Source of the DNA: Myxococcales bacterium
Lineage (GTDB): Bacteria > Myxococcota_A > Polyangia > Polyangiales > Polyangiaceae
DNA: 64,000 bases
Direction: 5' to 3'
Assembly: GCA_016706225.1 (NCBI GenBank)
Contig: JADJKB010000005.1
Span: forward strand, 186,001 to 250,000
Part shown: positions 1 through 7,869 of the stretch, one piece after another
Layout of the letters: every line of letters starts with the position of its first letter
How positions within the stretch are numbered: the stretch's first letter is position 1
Made by a program: the position numbers and the translations under genes
Notes under the pieces: model-generated
The model's database searches: none
Seen by the model: only the letters and a program-made list of their open reading frames with translations
Told to the model about the DNA's origin: nothing

Positions 1-820
1 GACCGATGCGCACCGAGGAGGACAGCGTGGCATCCGCCTGCGCCGGCGCTCGAGTCGACAGCGCGCTGTCCGCGACCGAGAGCGCTCGGGCCGGTTGGGT
101 CGGCGCCAACGCCGCCACAGGCAGTGCAGGCGCCAAACGGAGCGGCTCCCCTGCCGTCGGAACACGGAGCTTGGCTGTGTTCGGTTTGACGGTTGTGCGT
201 CGAGACTCTGCGGCAGTCGCCTTCGGTTTGGCGCGGAGCTTGGCAGTATTCGACTTGGTGGCCGCGCGTTGGGACTTTGCTGCGGTCGCCTTCGGCTTTG
301 CGCGGAGCTTGGTGTTCGGCTTCGCTGTCGTGCGTCGAGACTTTGCTGCAGCCGCCTTCGGCTTTGCGCGGAGCTTGGTGTTCGGCTTCGCTGTCGTGCG
401 TCGAGACTTTGCCGCGGTCGCCTTCAGCTTCGCGCGGAGCTTGGTGCTCGGCTTGGCGGCGGTGCGTCGAGACTTCGCCGCGGTCGCCTTCGGTTTTGCG
501 CGGAGCTTGCTGCTCGGCTTGGCGGCGGTGCGTCGAGACTTCGCCGCGGTCGCCTTCGGTTTTGCGCGGAGCTTGCTGCTCGGCTTCGCCGCTCGAGACG
601 CCTGACGCCGCTGCGCCGGCTTCGCGACCCGCGCCTTGACCTTGGTCTTCTTGCTCACGCGGGCCTTCGCACGCCCCCGGGCGCCCACCGACTTGGCCCG
701 TGTGGCCCTGACCGCGGACGGCGGCTTGCTGACCTTCTTCGACGCCCCCGCCGACCTGCTCTTCTGTGCAGTGCCCGCAGGTTTCCCCCCTGCGCGGGAG
801 CTGCGCTTGGTCGATCTCAC
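1..820 (-). CDS. Histone H1-like Lys/Ala/Pro-rich repeat protein (3' end outside window)
   Basis: The minus strand stays open from the start to the left edge, giving at least 273 residues. After a basic Ser/Lys/Arg-rich N-terminus the protein has seven tandem 22-23-residue units built around 'KLRAKPKATAAKSRRTAAKP', the Lys-Ala-Pro composition of histone H1 C-terminal tails and of bacterial H1-like proteins. Such proteins bind DNA non-specifically and compact the nucleoid. The repeats fade into an Ala/Pro/Leu-rich, less basic stretch near the edge. I chose the GTG start because AGAAGG lies nine bases upstream; an in-frame ATG eight codons earlier has no visible Shine-Dalgarno. Plus-strand reading frames here are low-complexity antisense shadows. 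The role is inferred from composition only, and the C-terminal end is unseen. Confidence 0.75.
   Translation of the reverse strand, partial: MRSTKRSSRAGGKPAGTAQKSRSAGASKKVSKPPSAVRATRAKSVGARGRAKARVSKKTKVKARVAKPAQRRQASRAAKPSSKLRAKPKATAAKSRRTAAKPSSKLRAKPKATAAKSRRTAAKPSTKLRAKLKATAAKSRRTTAKPNTKLRAKPKAAAAKSRRTTAKPNTKLRAKPKATAAKSQRAATKSNTAKLRAKPKATAAESRRTTVKPNTAKLRVPTAGEPLRLAPALPVAALAPTQPARALSVADSALSTRAPAQADATLSSSVRIG
163..630 (-). repeat. 66/69-bp tandem repeat inside the H1-like gene
   Basis: Seven head-to-tail units begin near 163, 232, 301, 367, 433, 499 and 565. The last five have an exact 66-bp period and the first two steps are 69 bp, so the coding unit is 22 or 23 residues. The three units nearest the gene start (433-630) are almost identical and divergence rises toward the 3' end, which suggests recent copy-number change there. 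Confidence 0.85.
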
Positions 821-992
821 AGTGATTTTCCTTCTCGCTCCCATTGGAAGCGGTGCGTCCTGCCGTACCACCGTCGATCCACGATGTGAACAGAAAATCA
901 CTGCGCATCCGCCGAGCCAAACGCCCGCGCAGGCTGAACACTCGATCGGAGCCGTTCCCCGATGGCCCGAAACCGGCGAGAATCCCCGGACC

Positions 993-1949
993 ATGTTGCG
1001 TCGATTGATCCTCTGCTCCGCACTCACCGCCGTCGTCGTTCTTCCGCCCGCGGCGGCTCACGCGAAGGGCAACCCAAGCGCGAAGACCGCTGACAAGGAC
1101 GGGCAGAAGCTCGAGAAGCAGAAGAAGTGGGACGAAGCCAAGAGTGCATACGAAAAGGCGCTCGAGCTCGACGACAAACCCGACACTCGCCTGCGCCTCG
1201 CGGGCGTCGAGGACAAACTCGGCAACCTGGTCGAGGCCAGCGAACAGGTGAAGAAGGTCCTCGACGCCAAGGGTCTGTCCGGCGCCGTGCGAGCGAAGGC
1301 GAAGAAACTTCAGAAGTCTCTCGAGAAGCGCACACCGACCCTCACGTTCGATTTGCCCAAGGGGTTCAGCGGCAGTGTGAAGATCGATGACCAGGTGATT
1401 CCCCAGAGTGAGCTCGGTGGTCCGGTTCCAGCGAACCCTGGCACGCGCAAGATCAGCGCAGAGGCTGACGGCATGAAGCCGTACAACGAGACCGTCGAGC
1501 TGAAGGAGAAGGACAAGAAGAACCTATCCATCCTGCTCACCGAGCTCCCCAAGGAAGAGACGGCGGCCGAAGAAGAAGGGCCGGCCGAGCAGGAGAAACC
1601 GAAAAAGGGCGGTGGCAACAAGACTCTGGCCTACGTGAGCTTGGGTGTTGGTGTCGTCGGCGTCGGCGTCGGCGCGTTCATGGGTCTGAAAGCCAAGTCG
1701 ACCAAGAGTGAGATCGACGACAAGTGCAAGAACGGCGTCTGCAGCGAGGGCGAGCGCGACCTCTACGACACGGGCAAGACCCAAGCGACGATCTCGACCG
1801 TCGGTTTCATCGTCGGCGCCGTCGGGATCGGTGTTGGTACCGTGCTGCTCCTGAGCGGCGGAAGCGGAAAAACCGAGGGAAAACTCAGCGCCCGGCGCGT
1901 CACGCCGTATGTCGGGCCGCGCGAGCTCGGTGTGTTCGGGAATTTCTAG
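993..1949 (+). CDS. TPR-containing envelope protein with C-terminal membrane hairpin
   Basis: Predicted 318 residues. An N-terminal signal peptide (Arg-Arg, hydrophobic core, AHA cleavage site near residue 23) precedes a Lys-rich TPR-like helical region at about 28-110. A beta-rich segment at about 120-190 resembles PEGA-type domains ('DLPKGFSGSVKIDDQ'). After an acidic Glu/Lys linker come two Gly/Val-rich hydrophobic segments, 'YVSLGVGVVGVGVGAFMG' and 'VGFIVGAVGIGVGTVLLL', which look like transmembrane helices. This signal-TPR-PEGA-two-TM architecture is common in Polyangia, with no known biochemical role. I start at the ATG before the signal peptide rather than at earlier in-frame codons, because the upstream translation is low-complexity and overlaps the promoter region of the divergent H1-like gene. 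The next gene starts nine bases downstream, so the two are probably co-transcribed. Confidence 0.7.
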   Translation: MLRRLILCSALTAVVVLPPAAAHAKGNPSAKTADKDGQKLEKQKKWDEAKSAYEKALELDDKPDTRLRLAGVEDKLGNLVEASEQVKKVLDAKGLSGAVRAKAKKLQKSLEKRTPTLTFDLPKGFSGSVKIDDQVIPQSELGGPVPANPGTRKISAEADGMKPYNETVELKEKDKKNLSILLTELPKEETAAEEEGPAEQEKPKKGGGNKTLAYVSLGVGVVGVGVGAFMGLKAKSTKSEIDDKCKNGVCSEGERDLYDTGKTQATISTVGFIVGAVGIGVGTVLLLSGGSGKTEGKLSARRVTPYVGPRELGVFGNF

Positions 1950-1958
1950 GCCGAACCA

Positions 1959-2468
1959 ATGCAGCTCGATGCCCGACGCATCCGGCAGCTGATGCCGCTC
2001 GCCTTCTTGGCCATCGGCGCGTGTTCGAAACCCGAGCCGCCGACCATCACCCCGTACGCCGCCCGCGTGACCGCGGTGACACCGCTCGCCATTGGGCTCG
2101 ACCTCGAGCTCGACGTGGAGAACCCCAACGGGTTTGCCCTCATGGTTCAGGAGGTCTCCGGAACGATGAAGCTCGGTGACGGGGTCAACGTCGGCACGGG
2201 ACGCTCGGAGCCCAAGGGCAGCGTGCCCGCGCACGGCAAGGCGCGGGTGTCCGCCCAACTCTCCGTGCCCTGGACCAACGTTGCCGCCCTCGCGCCGTTC
2301 GCGGCGAGCCAGAAACCCGTGCCCTATTCCTTCGTCGGCGTCGCAAAGGTGGGCAGCACCAAGCTGAACCTCGACGTGCCGTTCGTGGTGCGCGGTGAGA
2401 TCACGCGGGACCAGGCGTTGAAGGCGGGGTTGCGTGGCCTCGGCGGGCTGATCCCGGGGTTGCCCTGA
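1959..2468 (+). CDS. LEA14/WHy-domain lipoprotein
   Basis: Predicted 169 residues. The N-terminus has a hydrophobic stretch ending in a lipobox 'LAIGAC' (Cys22), so it is probably an outer-membrane or periplasmic lipoprotein. The mature part, 'AIGLDLELDVENPNGFAL...VSGTMKLGDGV...VPAHGKARVSAQL', matches the water-stress/hypersensitive-response (WHy, LEA14-type) beta-sandwich, including the characteristic 'NPN' after a hydrophobic strand. The family is linked to desiccation or envelope stress, but the biochemical role is unknown. It follows the TPR protein by nine bases on the same strand. The C-terminus ends in a Gly-Leu-rich tail. Confidence 0.75.
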   Translation: MQLDARRIRQLMPLAFLAIGACSKPEPPTITPYAARVTAVTPLAIGLDLELDVENPNGFALMVQEVSGTMKLGDGVNVGTGRSEPKGSVPAHGKARVSAQLSVPWTNVAALAPFAASQKPVPYSFVGVAKVGSTKLNLDVPFVVRGEITRDQALKAGLRGLGGLIPGLP

Positions 2469-2487
2469 AGCGGGCGAGCGGGCGCGC

Positions 2488-3351
2488 TCACTCGAGCTTC
2501 GGACGCGCGCCGAGCTCGGCGATCACAGCGGCGTAGCCCTGCCGATACGTGGGGTACCGGAGCGCGTAACCCGTGGCCCGCAGCCGCGCGTTCGAGCAGC
2601 GTTTGTGACCCCCTCCGCGCCGTGGGTTCGGCGCCTCGTGTTCGATGGCTCTCGGCGGCGGCGCGCCGAGCTGCTCGGCGATCCACTGCATCACGTCGCG
2701 TCGCGGTGTGGGTTCGTCGTCGACCCCCAGGTAGATGGACTCGGGCTCCGAGCAGTCGAGCAGGTGCAGCAGCGCACCGGCGCAGTCGTCGCGGTGGAAG
2801 CGGTTGACGAAATGGGTGTCGCCCGCAAAATAACTGGCATCGCCGCGCCGGATCGCCTCGACCATGCTGGCGCGGCCCGGGCCGTAGATCCCGCCCAGCC
2901 TGAGCACCACCGCCCCAGGGCAGCGTTCGAGGAGCCGCGCCTCGGCCTCGAGCAGCGTCGCGCCCGAGAAGTGCGTCGAAGTGGCTGGCGAAGTCTCGTC
3001 GACCCAGCCGCCGTCGCTCTGGGCATACACGGCGGTGCTCGAGGTGAAGAGCACTCGCCGCGCGCGGTGGCCCACGGCGTTCAGCAGGTTCTCCAGGCCC
3101 ACCAGATAGGTTCTTCGGTAGGCCTCTCGCGTGCTCTCGCCTGGGCCCGCGGCAAACACCACCGCGTCGAGCTCACCCGAGAGCGCGTCGAGGCTGGAGG
3201 GGTCGAGGAGATCCGCGACGACCGGCACGAGACCTCGGGGCAAACCCTGCGCCGAGCGCCGCAGGCAGAGCACCTCGTCACCGCGCTGGGCGCACAGCTC
3301 ACCGAGCCGCGCACCGACGTACCCCGCGCCCGCTATCAGGATACGAGGCAT
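2488..3351 (-). CDS. YeeZ-like atypical SDR (NAD(P)-binding epimerase-fold protein)
   Basis: Predicted 287 residues. The N-terminal Rossmann motif 'ILIAGAGYVGARLGELC' (GxGxxGxxL) binds NAD(P), and the fold follows extended SDRs with 'VLFTSSTAVY' and 'VLRLGGIYGPGR'. The usual catalytic YxxxK is missing: the aligned segment reads 'HFSGATLLEAE', with Phe for Tyr and Thr for Lys, as in atypical SDR_a5/YeeZ proteins. It is therefore unlikely to be a conventional epimerase. The start is the ATG directly before the Rossmann strand; upstream in-frame codons would run through the intergenic region and into the divergent acyltransferase gene. The substrate is unknown. Its divergent neighbour is an acyltransferase, with 66 bp between the start codons. 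Confidence 0.75.
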   Translation of the reverse strand: MPRILIAGAGYVGARLGELCAQRGDEVLCLRRSAQGLPRGLVPVVADLLDPSSLDALSGELDAVVFAAGPGESTREAYRRTYLVGLENLLNAVGHRARRVLFTSSTAVYAQSDGGWVDETSPATSTHFSGATLLEAEARLLERCPGAVVLRLGGIYGPGRASMVEAIRRGDASYFAGDTHFVNRFHRDDCAGALLHLLDCSEPESIYLGVDDEPTPRRDVMQWIAEQLGAPPPRAIEHEAPNPRRGGGHKRCSNARLRATGYALRYPTYRQGYAAVIAELGARPKLE

Positions 3352-3388
3352 TTCACCCGCGACACTTTCACTTTCGGCACGCCTGGGG

Positions 3389-3411
3389 TGGCAGTGTATG
3401 CTGCACTGCCA
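3389..3411. promoter_or_regulatory. Perfect 8-bp inverted repeat between divergent SDR and acyltransferase genes
   Basis: TGGCAGTG, seven spacer bases, then CACTGCCA form a perfect dyad ending six bases before the acyltransferase ATG, within the 66-bp divergent intergenic region. It could be an operator for either gene or a 5' RNA hairpin that masks the ribosome binding site. No regulator can be assigned. Confidence 0.45.
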
Positions 3412-3417
3412 TCGCGA

Positions 3418-4221
3418 ATGCGCCTGCCCATCTCCCGTGAAGTCAGAGAGCGGCTCGGCCGACTCGAGCTCCCGTTCAACCAGGACGGTGTGGATCCGTA
3501 CGGCATCGATCGCGAGCGTCTTGGCTTCATGTTCTCGGCCTTTGGCCTGATGTACCAACGATACTTCCGCTGTCGCGCCTTTGGTGTCGAGAACATCCCG
3601 AAGCGCGGCCGAGCGATGCTGGTGGGCAACCACTCTGGCGGGGTGGCAATCGACGGCATGATGGTGATCGCCTCCTGCTTCTTCGAGCCGGATCCCCCGC
3701 GGCTGGCTCAGGGCATGGTCGAAAAATTCTTGAACAAACTGCCCTTTGCCTCCGAGTGGTCGAGCAAGACGGGACAGTTTACCGGCCTACCCGAGCACGC
3801 CACGCGACTGCTCGAGGAAGATCGTCTGCTGATGGTCTTCCCCGAGGGCGCCCGGGGCACGGCGAAGCTGTACGTGGAGCGCTACAGCTTGGTGCGGTTT
3901 GGTACCGGTTTCATGCGCCTCGCGCTCGCGACCAAGACGCCGATCGTCCCGTTCGGGTTTCTGGGCGGCGGAGAGGCCCTGCCGACCGTGACCAACCTCG
4001 AGAAGATCGGGCACATGATCGGCGCGCCCTACATTCCCATCACGTCGTACCTGCTGCCCGTGCCGCTGCCCGTGCGCATGGAGGTCCACTACGGCGAGCC
4101 GATCACGCCGAGCGGCAGCGGGAACGAGGACGATCACGTCATCTTGGAGAAGGTGAACGCCGTGAAGGCGACCATCGCGCGGCTGATCGAGCGCGGCCGC
4201 AAGAGCTACGAGGCGGTATGA
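3418..4221 (+). CDS. Lysophospholipid acyltransferase family protein (PlsC/MGAT-like)
   Basis: Predicted 267 residues. 'LVGNHSGGVAIDGMMV' at about 62-77 is the acyltransferase block I region, with a longer His-to-Asp spacing than bacterial PlsC (HX4D), closer to the MGAT/diacylglycerol acyltransferase-like subgroup. 'LLMVFPEGARGT' corresponds to block III (FPEGxR), which binds the acceptor phosphate or glycerol. 'PIVPFGFLGG' corresponds to block IV. The predicted reaction is transfer of an acyl chain to a glycerolipid at the inner membrane. The stop overlaps the next gene's start by ATGA, so the two are probably translationally coupled. The ATG chosen is the first one after the divergent promoter region; longer upstream readings would be antisense to the SDR gene. 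Confidence 0.8.
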   Translation: MRLPISREVRERLGRLELPFNQDGVDPYGIDRERLGFMFSAFGLMYQRYFRCRAFGVENIPKRGRAMLVGNHSGGVAIDGMMVIASCFFEPDPPRLAQGMVEKFLNKLPFASEWSSKTGQFTGLPEHATRLLEEDRLLMVFPEGARGTAKLYVERYSLVRFGTGFMRLALATKTPIVPFGFLGGGEALPTVTNLEKIGHMIGAPYIPITSYLLPVPLPVRMEVHYGEPITPSGSGNEDDHVILEKVNAVKATIARLIERGRKSYEAV

Positions 4222-5138
4222 AAGTTTTGGTCACCGGCATCTCGGGCAAGATCGGCCAGCTCGTGTGTCACGAGCTGCTGAGGGCCGGGCATCAGGTCGT
4301 GGGCATCGACCGGCGAGCGTGGGCCGGCGCTCCGGACGGCGTGAAGGTCTACCAGAGTGACATCCGCAAGCGCGCCGCGGAAGAGGCCTTCCGAGTGGAG
4401 CGCCCGGACGCCGTGATTCACATGGCGACGGTCACCCACCTGACCGCGCAGAGCGAGGATCGCTACCGTATCAACCTGGGCGGCACGAAATCGATTTTCG
4501 ATTTTTGCCACAGCTACGGCGTCAAACAGGCGCTGTTCGTCGGCCGCCACACTTACTACGGCGCTGCCGCCGACTCCCCGCTCTACCACACTGAAGACGA
4601 GCCCCCGCTCGCGCTCGAGACCTTCCCCGAGCTCGCGGATCTGGTCGCCGCCGATCTGTATGCGGGGACGGCGCTCTGGCGCTTCCCGGAGATCGATACT
4701 GCCGTGCTGCGCATCGTGTACACGCTGGGCCCGTCTCGGTCGGGCACCCTCGCTTCGTTCTTGCGCGGGCCGCGGGTGCCCCAGGTCCTGGGCTACGATC
4801 CACTATTTCACTTCATGCACGAGGAAGATGTCGCGCGTGCCATCGTGCTCTCGCTCGACAAGAAGCTGCGGGGTGTGTTCAACGTCGCCGGGCCCCAGCC
4901 CCTACCGCTGTCGATGATCATTGGCCAGGTGGGGCATCAGCCGCTGCTGGTACCGGAGCCATTGTTCCGCGTGCTGCTCGGCCGCTTCGGCCTCCCGCGC
5001 CTGCCGCGCGGAGCGCTCACCCACGTCAAGTACCCGGTGGTGATCGACGCGGCGTCGTTCCGGGAAAAGACCGGCTTTCGCCACACCCGGGATGAAAACG
5101 CGACGCTGGCCGATTTCAGGCGGGTGCTCCGGAGCTGA
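4218..5138 (+). CDS. Atypical NAD-dependent epimerase/dehydratase-fold protein
   Basis: Predicted 306 residues. The N-terminal 'VLVTGISGKIGQLVCHELL' is the extended-SDR glycine motif, followed by 'YQSDIRK' (the acidic adenine contact) and 'DAVIHMATVTH'. The active-site region deviates: where YxxxK is expected it reads 'LVAADLYAGTALWRF', so the Lys is absent and the Tyr misplaced. The usual Ser-Ser strand is 'LFVGRHTYYG'. A hydrophobic C-terminal segment around 240-265 ('LVPEPLFRVLLGRFGLPRL') may contact membrane. It is coupled to the acyltransferase by an ATGA overlap, which suggests a shared lipid-related role; that is inference. The gene converges on the GMC operon end. Confidence 0.7.
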   Translation: MKVLVTGISGKIGQLVCHELLRAGHQVVGIDRRAWAGAPDGVKVYQSDIRKRAAEEAFRVERPDAVIHMATVTHLTAQSEDRYRINLGGTKSIFDFCHSYGVKQALFVGRHTYYGAAADSPLYHTEDEPPLALETFPELADLVAADLYAGTALWRFPEIDTAVLRIVYTLGPSRSGTLASFLRGPRVPQVLGYDPLFHFMHEEDVARAIVLSLDKKLRGVFNVAGPQPLPLSMIIGQVGHQPLLVPEPLFRVLLGRFGLPRLPRGALTHVKYPVVIDAASFREKTGFRHTRDENATLADFRRVLRS

Positions 5139-5174
5139 GTCGCTGAGTTCGAGTAGCGCTTCCAGGTGCTGCTT

Positions 5175-5759
5175 TCACGGGTGCAGCGTGCGCATCAGCC
5201 CGAGGGCGCGGCGCATGTTCCAGATCAGGTCGCCTTCGGCCTTCGTGATGCGAGCGCTGCCCGGGAACGGTCCCGGCGACGCCGCAGCGACCTTCTCCGC
5301 GAACTTGACTAGCATCTCGGCGAACTGAACGGCCTCGGTCTCACCCACGCGCCGATGCAAGAGGGTGCCGAGCTCTTCGAGGTGCGCGTCGAGCTCAGCC
5401 TCGGACATGCTCGTTGCACCGTGGGCCTGGGCCGTCGTGGGCCGAGAGGCTTCGTCGAACACGGTCCGCATCCACGACCCGCTTGGGCACTGTGCAGCCA
5501 TGCGCTCGAGCAAGGTCCCGAACGCGATCTCCCCTGCGTCGAACGAGTCGACGGTCAGCTCCGTGGTGAGCATGGCGAGGTAGATCTCGAGCGGCAGCTC
5601 CGTCACGAGCTCCCATTCGTCGGACGTGAACCCAAAGTGCTCGCTCACGCGGAAAGGATCAGGCGTGACGTGTGGGTCGTCGAGCGACAATTTTGCGCGA
5701 ATCCACGGGCCACGCCGGCGGGGGCCGAAGCTCGGAGTTGGCGCAAGTTCGCGGGCCAC
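5175..5759 (-). CDS. Unrecognised protein, last gene of the GMC oxidase operon
   Basis: Predicted 194 residues from a GTG; the only support for this start is a weak GGAC upstream and a position 29 bp after the GMC gene's stop. An alternative TTG lies about 20 codons in. The N-terminus is basic and Pro/Arg-rich, then comes 'FGFTSDEWELVTELPLEIYLAMLTTE', a probably helical region to about residue 100, and a C-terminal helical part resembling 'LEELGTLLHRR...FAEMLVKFAEKVA'. There is no signal peptide or membrane segment. I do not recognise a family. Because it is the terminal gene of a tight four-gene operon, I infer it may be a subunit, chaperone or downstream partner of the oxidase. The gene is certain; the function is not. 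Confidence 0.65.
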   Translation of the reverse strand: MARELAPTPSFGPRRRGPWIRAKLSLDDPHVTPDPFRVSEHFGFTSDEWELVTELPLEIYLAMLTTELTVDSFDAGEIAFGTLLERMAAQCPSGSWMRTVFDEASRPTTAQAHGATSMSEAELDAHLEELGTLLHRRVGETEAVQFAEMLVKFAEKVAAASPGPFPGSARITKAEGDLIWNMRRALGLMRTLHP

Positions 5760-5788
5760 TCGGCGTCCACGCGGGGCGCTCCGCGTCC

Positions 5789-7297
5789 TCAGGCCGCCAT
5801 ACGCCGCAGCTCGATACGCTCGGCGACCCGGGTCGCGAGCGCCATGATGGTGATCTGCGGGTTCACACCGATGGCCGTGGGGAACAGGCTTGCGTCCGCG
5901 ATGTAGAGACCGGGCAGATCCCAGACCTGCCCGCTCAGATCCACGACCGAGCTCTCGGGTCGAGCGCCCATGCGGGCCGTTCCCATCAGGTGAGGCGTGA
6001 ACAGCTCCAGCGTGCTCGGATCTTGCTGCAGGTCTTCGATCTTGCTCAGCTCGTCCGGGCTCTTGACCGAGTGCTGGTTGAAGAACGGAAGCAGGACTTC
6101 CTCGGCGCCCATGGCAAAGTGCATCTCCGCGAGCAGCTTCACGCCGCGCCGGAAACGCCGATGATCGAGCGGCGTGATGTTGTAACGCGCGATTGGCACG
6201 CCGAGCAGGCTGCGGGACACGGTCCCGGATGACGAGTCCTCGACCAGGACCCCGGACACGACCATCTGGTTGTAGCGCTGCATCAGCTCCCAGATCCGCT
6301 CGCCGTGGCAGGGCAAATACGCGCCGAGCACACTCGGGGTCACGAAGTTCTCCGCCATCAAGATGCCGTCTTCGTGAAAATGTCGGATCTGCGCGCTCTG
6401 GCTCACGCCGTGCCAGCCGCGGATGTCCCGCGGATAGAGGGCGACGACCTTGGCGTTCGGGTGACATTTGAAGTTCTTGCCGAGCTGCCCGCTCGGACGG
6501 CCGAGCTTGTGCTTCTGCAAGAGGTAGGGGGTCTGGATGGCGCCACAAGCCGCCACGACCGCGCGCGCACGCACGGTCACCTCGACGCCGGCGCGACGCG
6601 TTCGTGGGTCGATGGCGCGAGCGACGACGCCTACCGCGCGGCCGCCCTCGATCAAGATGCGCTCCACACGAAGTTCAGTGAGGCAGCGCGCGCCGGTCGC
6701 CATGGCGCGCGGCATGTAGCTGACCAGGGTCGACTGCTTGGCGCCCGTCGGGCAACCGAGACCACAGTTGTTTGCGCCCACACACGCCTCTTGGTTGCGC
6801 TGATTGACCGTGTACGACCAGCCCATCTTGCGCGCGCCCTCGGTCATGACCCGGTTGTCCTCACCGATGCTCTCCGGCAGCTGCGGGTTGACCTTCACGC
6901 GGGCCTCGACCCGCTCGAACAGCGGCTCGAGGCTGCGGGCGCCCAGATCCGCCGCCGTCTCACCCCACTCGGCGAGCACGCGCTCCGGCGGCCGATAGGC
7001 CATGCCGCCGTTGATGGTGGTGCTGCCCCCGACGCAACGCCCCTCGACATAGGGGATCGGCGGGTTGCCGAAGATCACCGTGGCCGCGGCGTCGCGATAC
7101 AGGCGCGGCACACTCTCGCTGCTGTACGGGTTGAAACTGTCCGTGGTGATCCAGCTGCCCTCTTCCACGAACAGCACGTCGTAGCCGGCCTCGGCCAGCT
7201 CGGTTCCGACCACGGCGCCGCCGGCACCGGTTCCGACCACGACGACGTCCGTGGTGAACGTGTGGGACTTGGCGTAGTCCGTGAACCCGAAAATCAT
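5789..7297 (-). CDS. GMC-family FAD oxidoreductase, long-chain alcohol oxidase type
   Basis: Predicted 502 residues. The N-terminal 'VVVVGTGAGGAVVGTELA' is the FAD-binding Rossmann motif, followed by 'LFVEEG'. The C-terminal GMC signature is complete: 'LMGTARMG', then 'SVVDLSGQVWDLPGLYIADASLFPT' and 'GVNPQITIMALATR', the last providing the Asn of the His/Asn active-site pair. A Cys cluster 'CVGANNCGLGCPTGAKQST' in the middle matches the CxxxCxxG-K pattern of eukaryotic long-chain fatty alcohol oxidases. The expected reaction is flavin-dependent oxidation of an alcohol, perhaps a fatty alcohol or sterol. The start overlaps the previous gene's stop (ATGA) and has a strong GGGAGG site. The upstream partner encodes what looks like the missing N-terminal domain of the same oxidase type. 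Confidence 0.85.
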   Translation of the reverse strand: MIFGFTDYAKSHTFTTDVVVVGTGAGGAVVGTELAEAGYDVLFVEEGSWITTDSFNPYSSESVPRLYRDAAATVIFGNPPIPYVEGRCVGGSTTINGGMAYRPPERVLAEWGETAADLGARSLEPLFERVEARVKVNPQLPESIGEDNRVMTEGARKMGWSYTVNQRNQEACVGANNCGLGCPTGAKQSTLVSYMPRAMATGARCLTELRVERILIEGGRAVGVVARAIDPRTRRAGVEVTVRARAVVAACGAIQTPYLLQKHKLGRPSGQLGKNFKCHPNAKVVALYPRDIRGWHGVSQSAQIRHFHEDGILMAENFVTPSVLGAYLPCHGERIWELMQRYNQMVVSGVLVEDSSSGTVSRSLLGVPIARYNITPLDHRRFRRGVKLLAEMHFAMGAEEVLLPFFNQHSVKSPDELSKIEDLQQDPSTLELFTPHLMGTARMGARPESSVVDLSGQVWDLPGLYIADASLFPTAIGVNPQITIMALATRVAERIELRRMAA

Positions 7298-7869
7298 CGC
7301 ACACCTCCCACACGGACCGGAGCCGGCAAGAGCAAGAGCCGACGGCGTTCGACCCGCTCCCGAAGGAACGGCAAGGGCGCGTAGCCGATTGCCTGGTGCA
7401 CCTCGTCCTGATCGAAGTAGGCGCTGAGCACGAGCCCTCGCACCGCCACCACCAGTGTGCGCAGGATGGCGAAGCGGCTCCGCGCCATGCGGGTGAGAAT
7501 GCTCGAGGCTTGGGTGCGGCCGAGTGCATGCAAACGACGCGAGCTGACGAACAGCAAGCGCGGTGCCCAGTCGAGCACGAACAGGCACAGCACGAAGCCG
7601 CGGGCCGCGAGCGGCGGCATGTAACGGAGGAAGTGGCGAACGTGGAGCGACACCCGGGCGAAGAGCTCGGGGGTTGCCGGCGCCGGGGCAGCCGGACAGA
7701 GCGTGATGATCAGCGCGTCGAGCGCGCGCGTTGCGCCGGTGCCCAGAGGATATGGCTCCGCGAGCTGCCAACCGTCGTCCGGGTGGCGGGTGAGCGGCGC
7801 GCGCGCCGTTCGAACCGGGAGCTTCTTCCTGACGTGGGAGTCTTCCAGGGCACCGTGCTCGATGGTCAT
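7294..7869 (-). CDS. FAO-type N-terminal domain protein, partner of GMC oxidase
   Basis: Predicted 191 residues. The region at about 60-165 ('RHFLRYMPPLAARGFVLCL...LDWAPRLL...SSILTRMARSRFAILRTLVVAVRGLVLSAYF...HQAIGY') resembles the domain that precedes the GMC part in plant and yeast long-chain alcohol oxidases, which carry an Arg-rich helix followed by a 'W.AIGY' motif. Here it is a separate gene whose stop overlaps the GMC start, so the two proteins may form a split enzyme. It contains a moderately hydrophobic stretch 'FVLCLFVLDWAPRLLFV' that could be membrane-associated. The ATG overlaps the regulator's stop. The family assignment is from memory of motif shape and is less certain than the operon structure. 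Confidence 0.6.
   Translation of the reverse strand: MTIEHGALEDSHVRKKLPVRTARAPLTRHPDDGWQLAEPYPLGTGATRALDALIITLCPAAPAPATPELFARVSLHVRHFLRYMPPLAARGFVLCLFVLDWAPRLLFVSSRRLHALGRTQASSILTRMARSRFAILRTLVVAVRGLVLSAYFDQDEVHQAIGYAPLPFLRERVERRRLLLLPAPVRVGGVR

Noticed and set aside
6..889. Several plus-strand reading frames across the first 900 bases
   Set aside because: They are low-complexity antisense readings of the H1-like repeat gene, whose minus-strand frame has the coherent Lys/Ala/Pro pattern.
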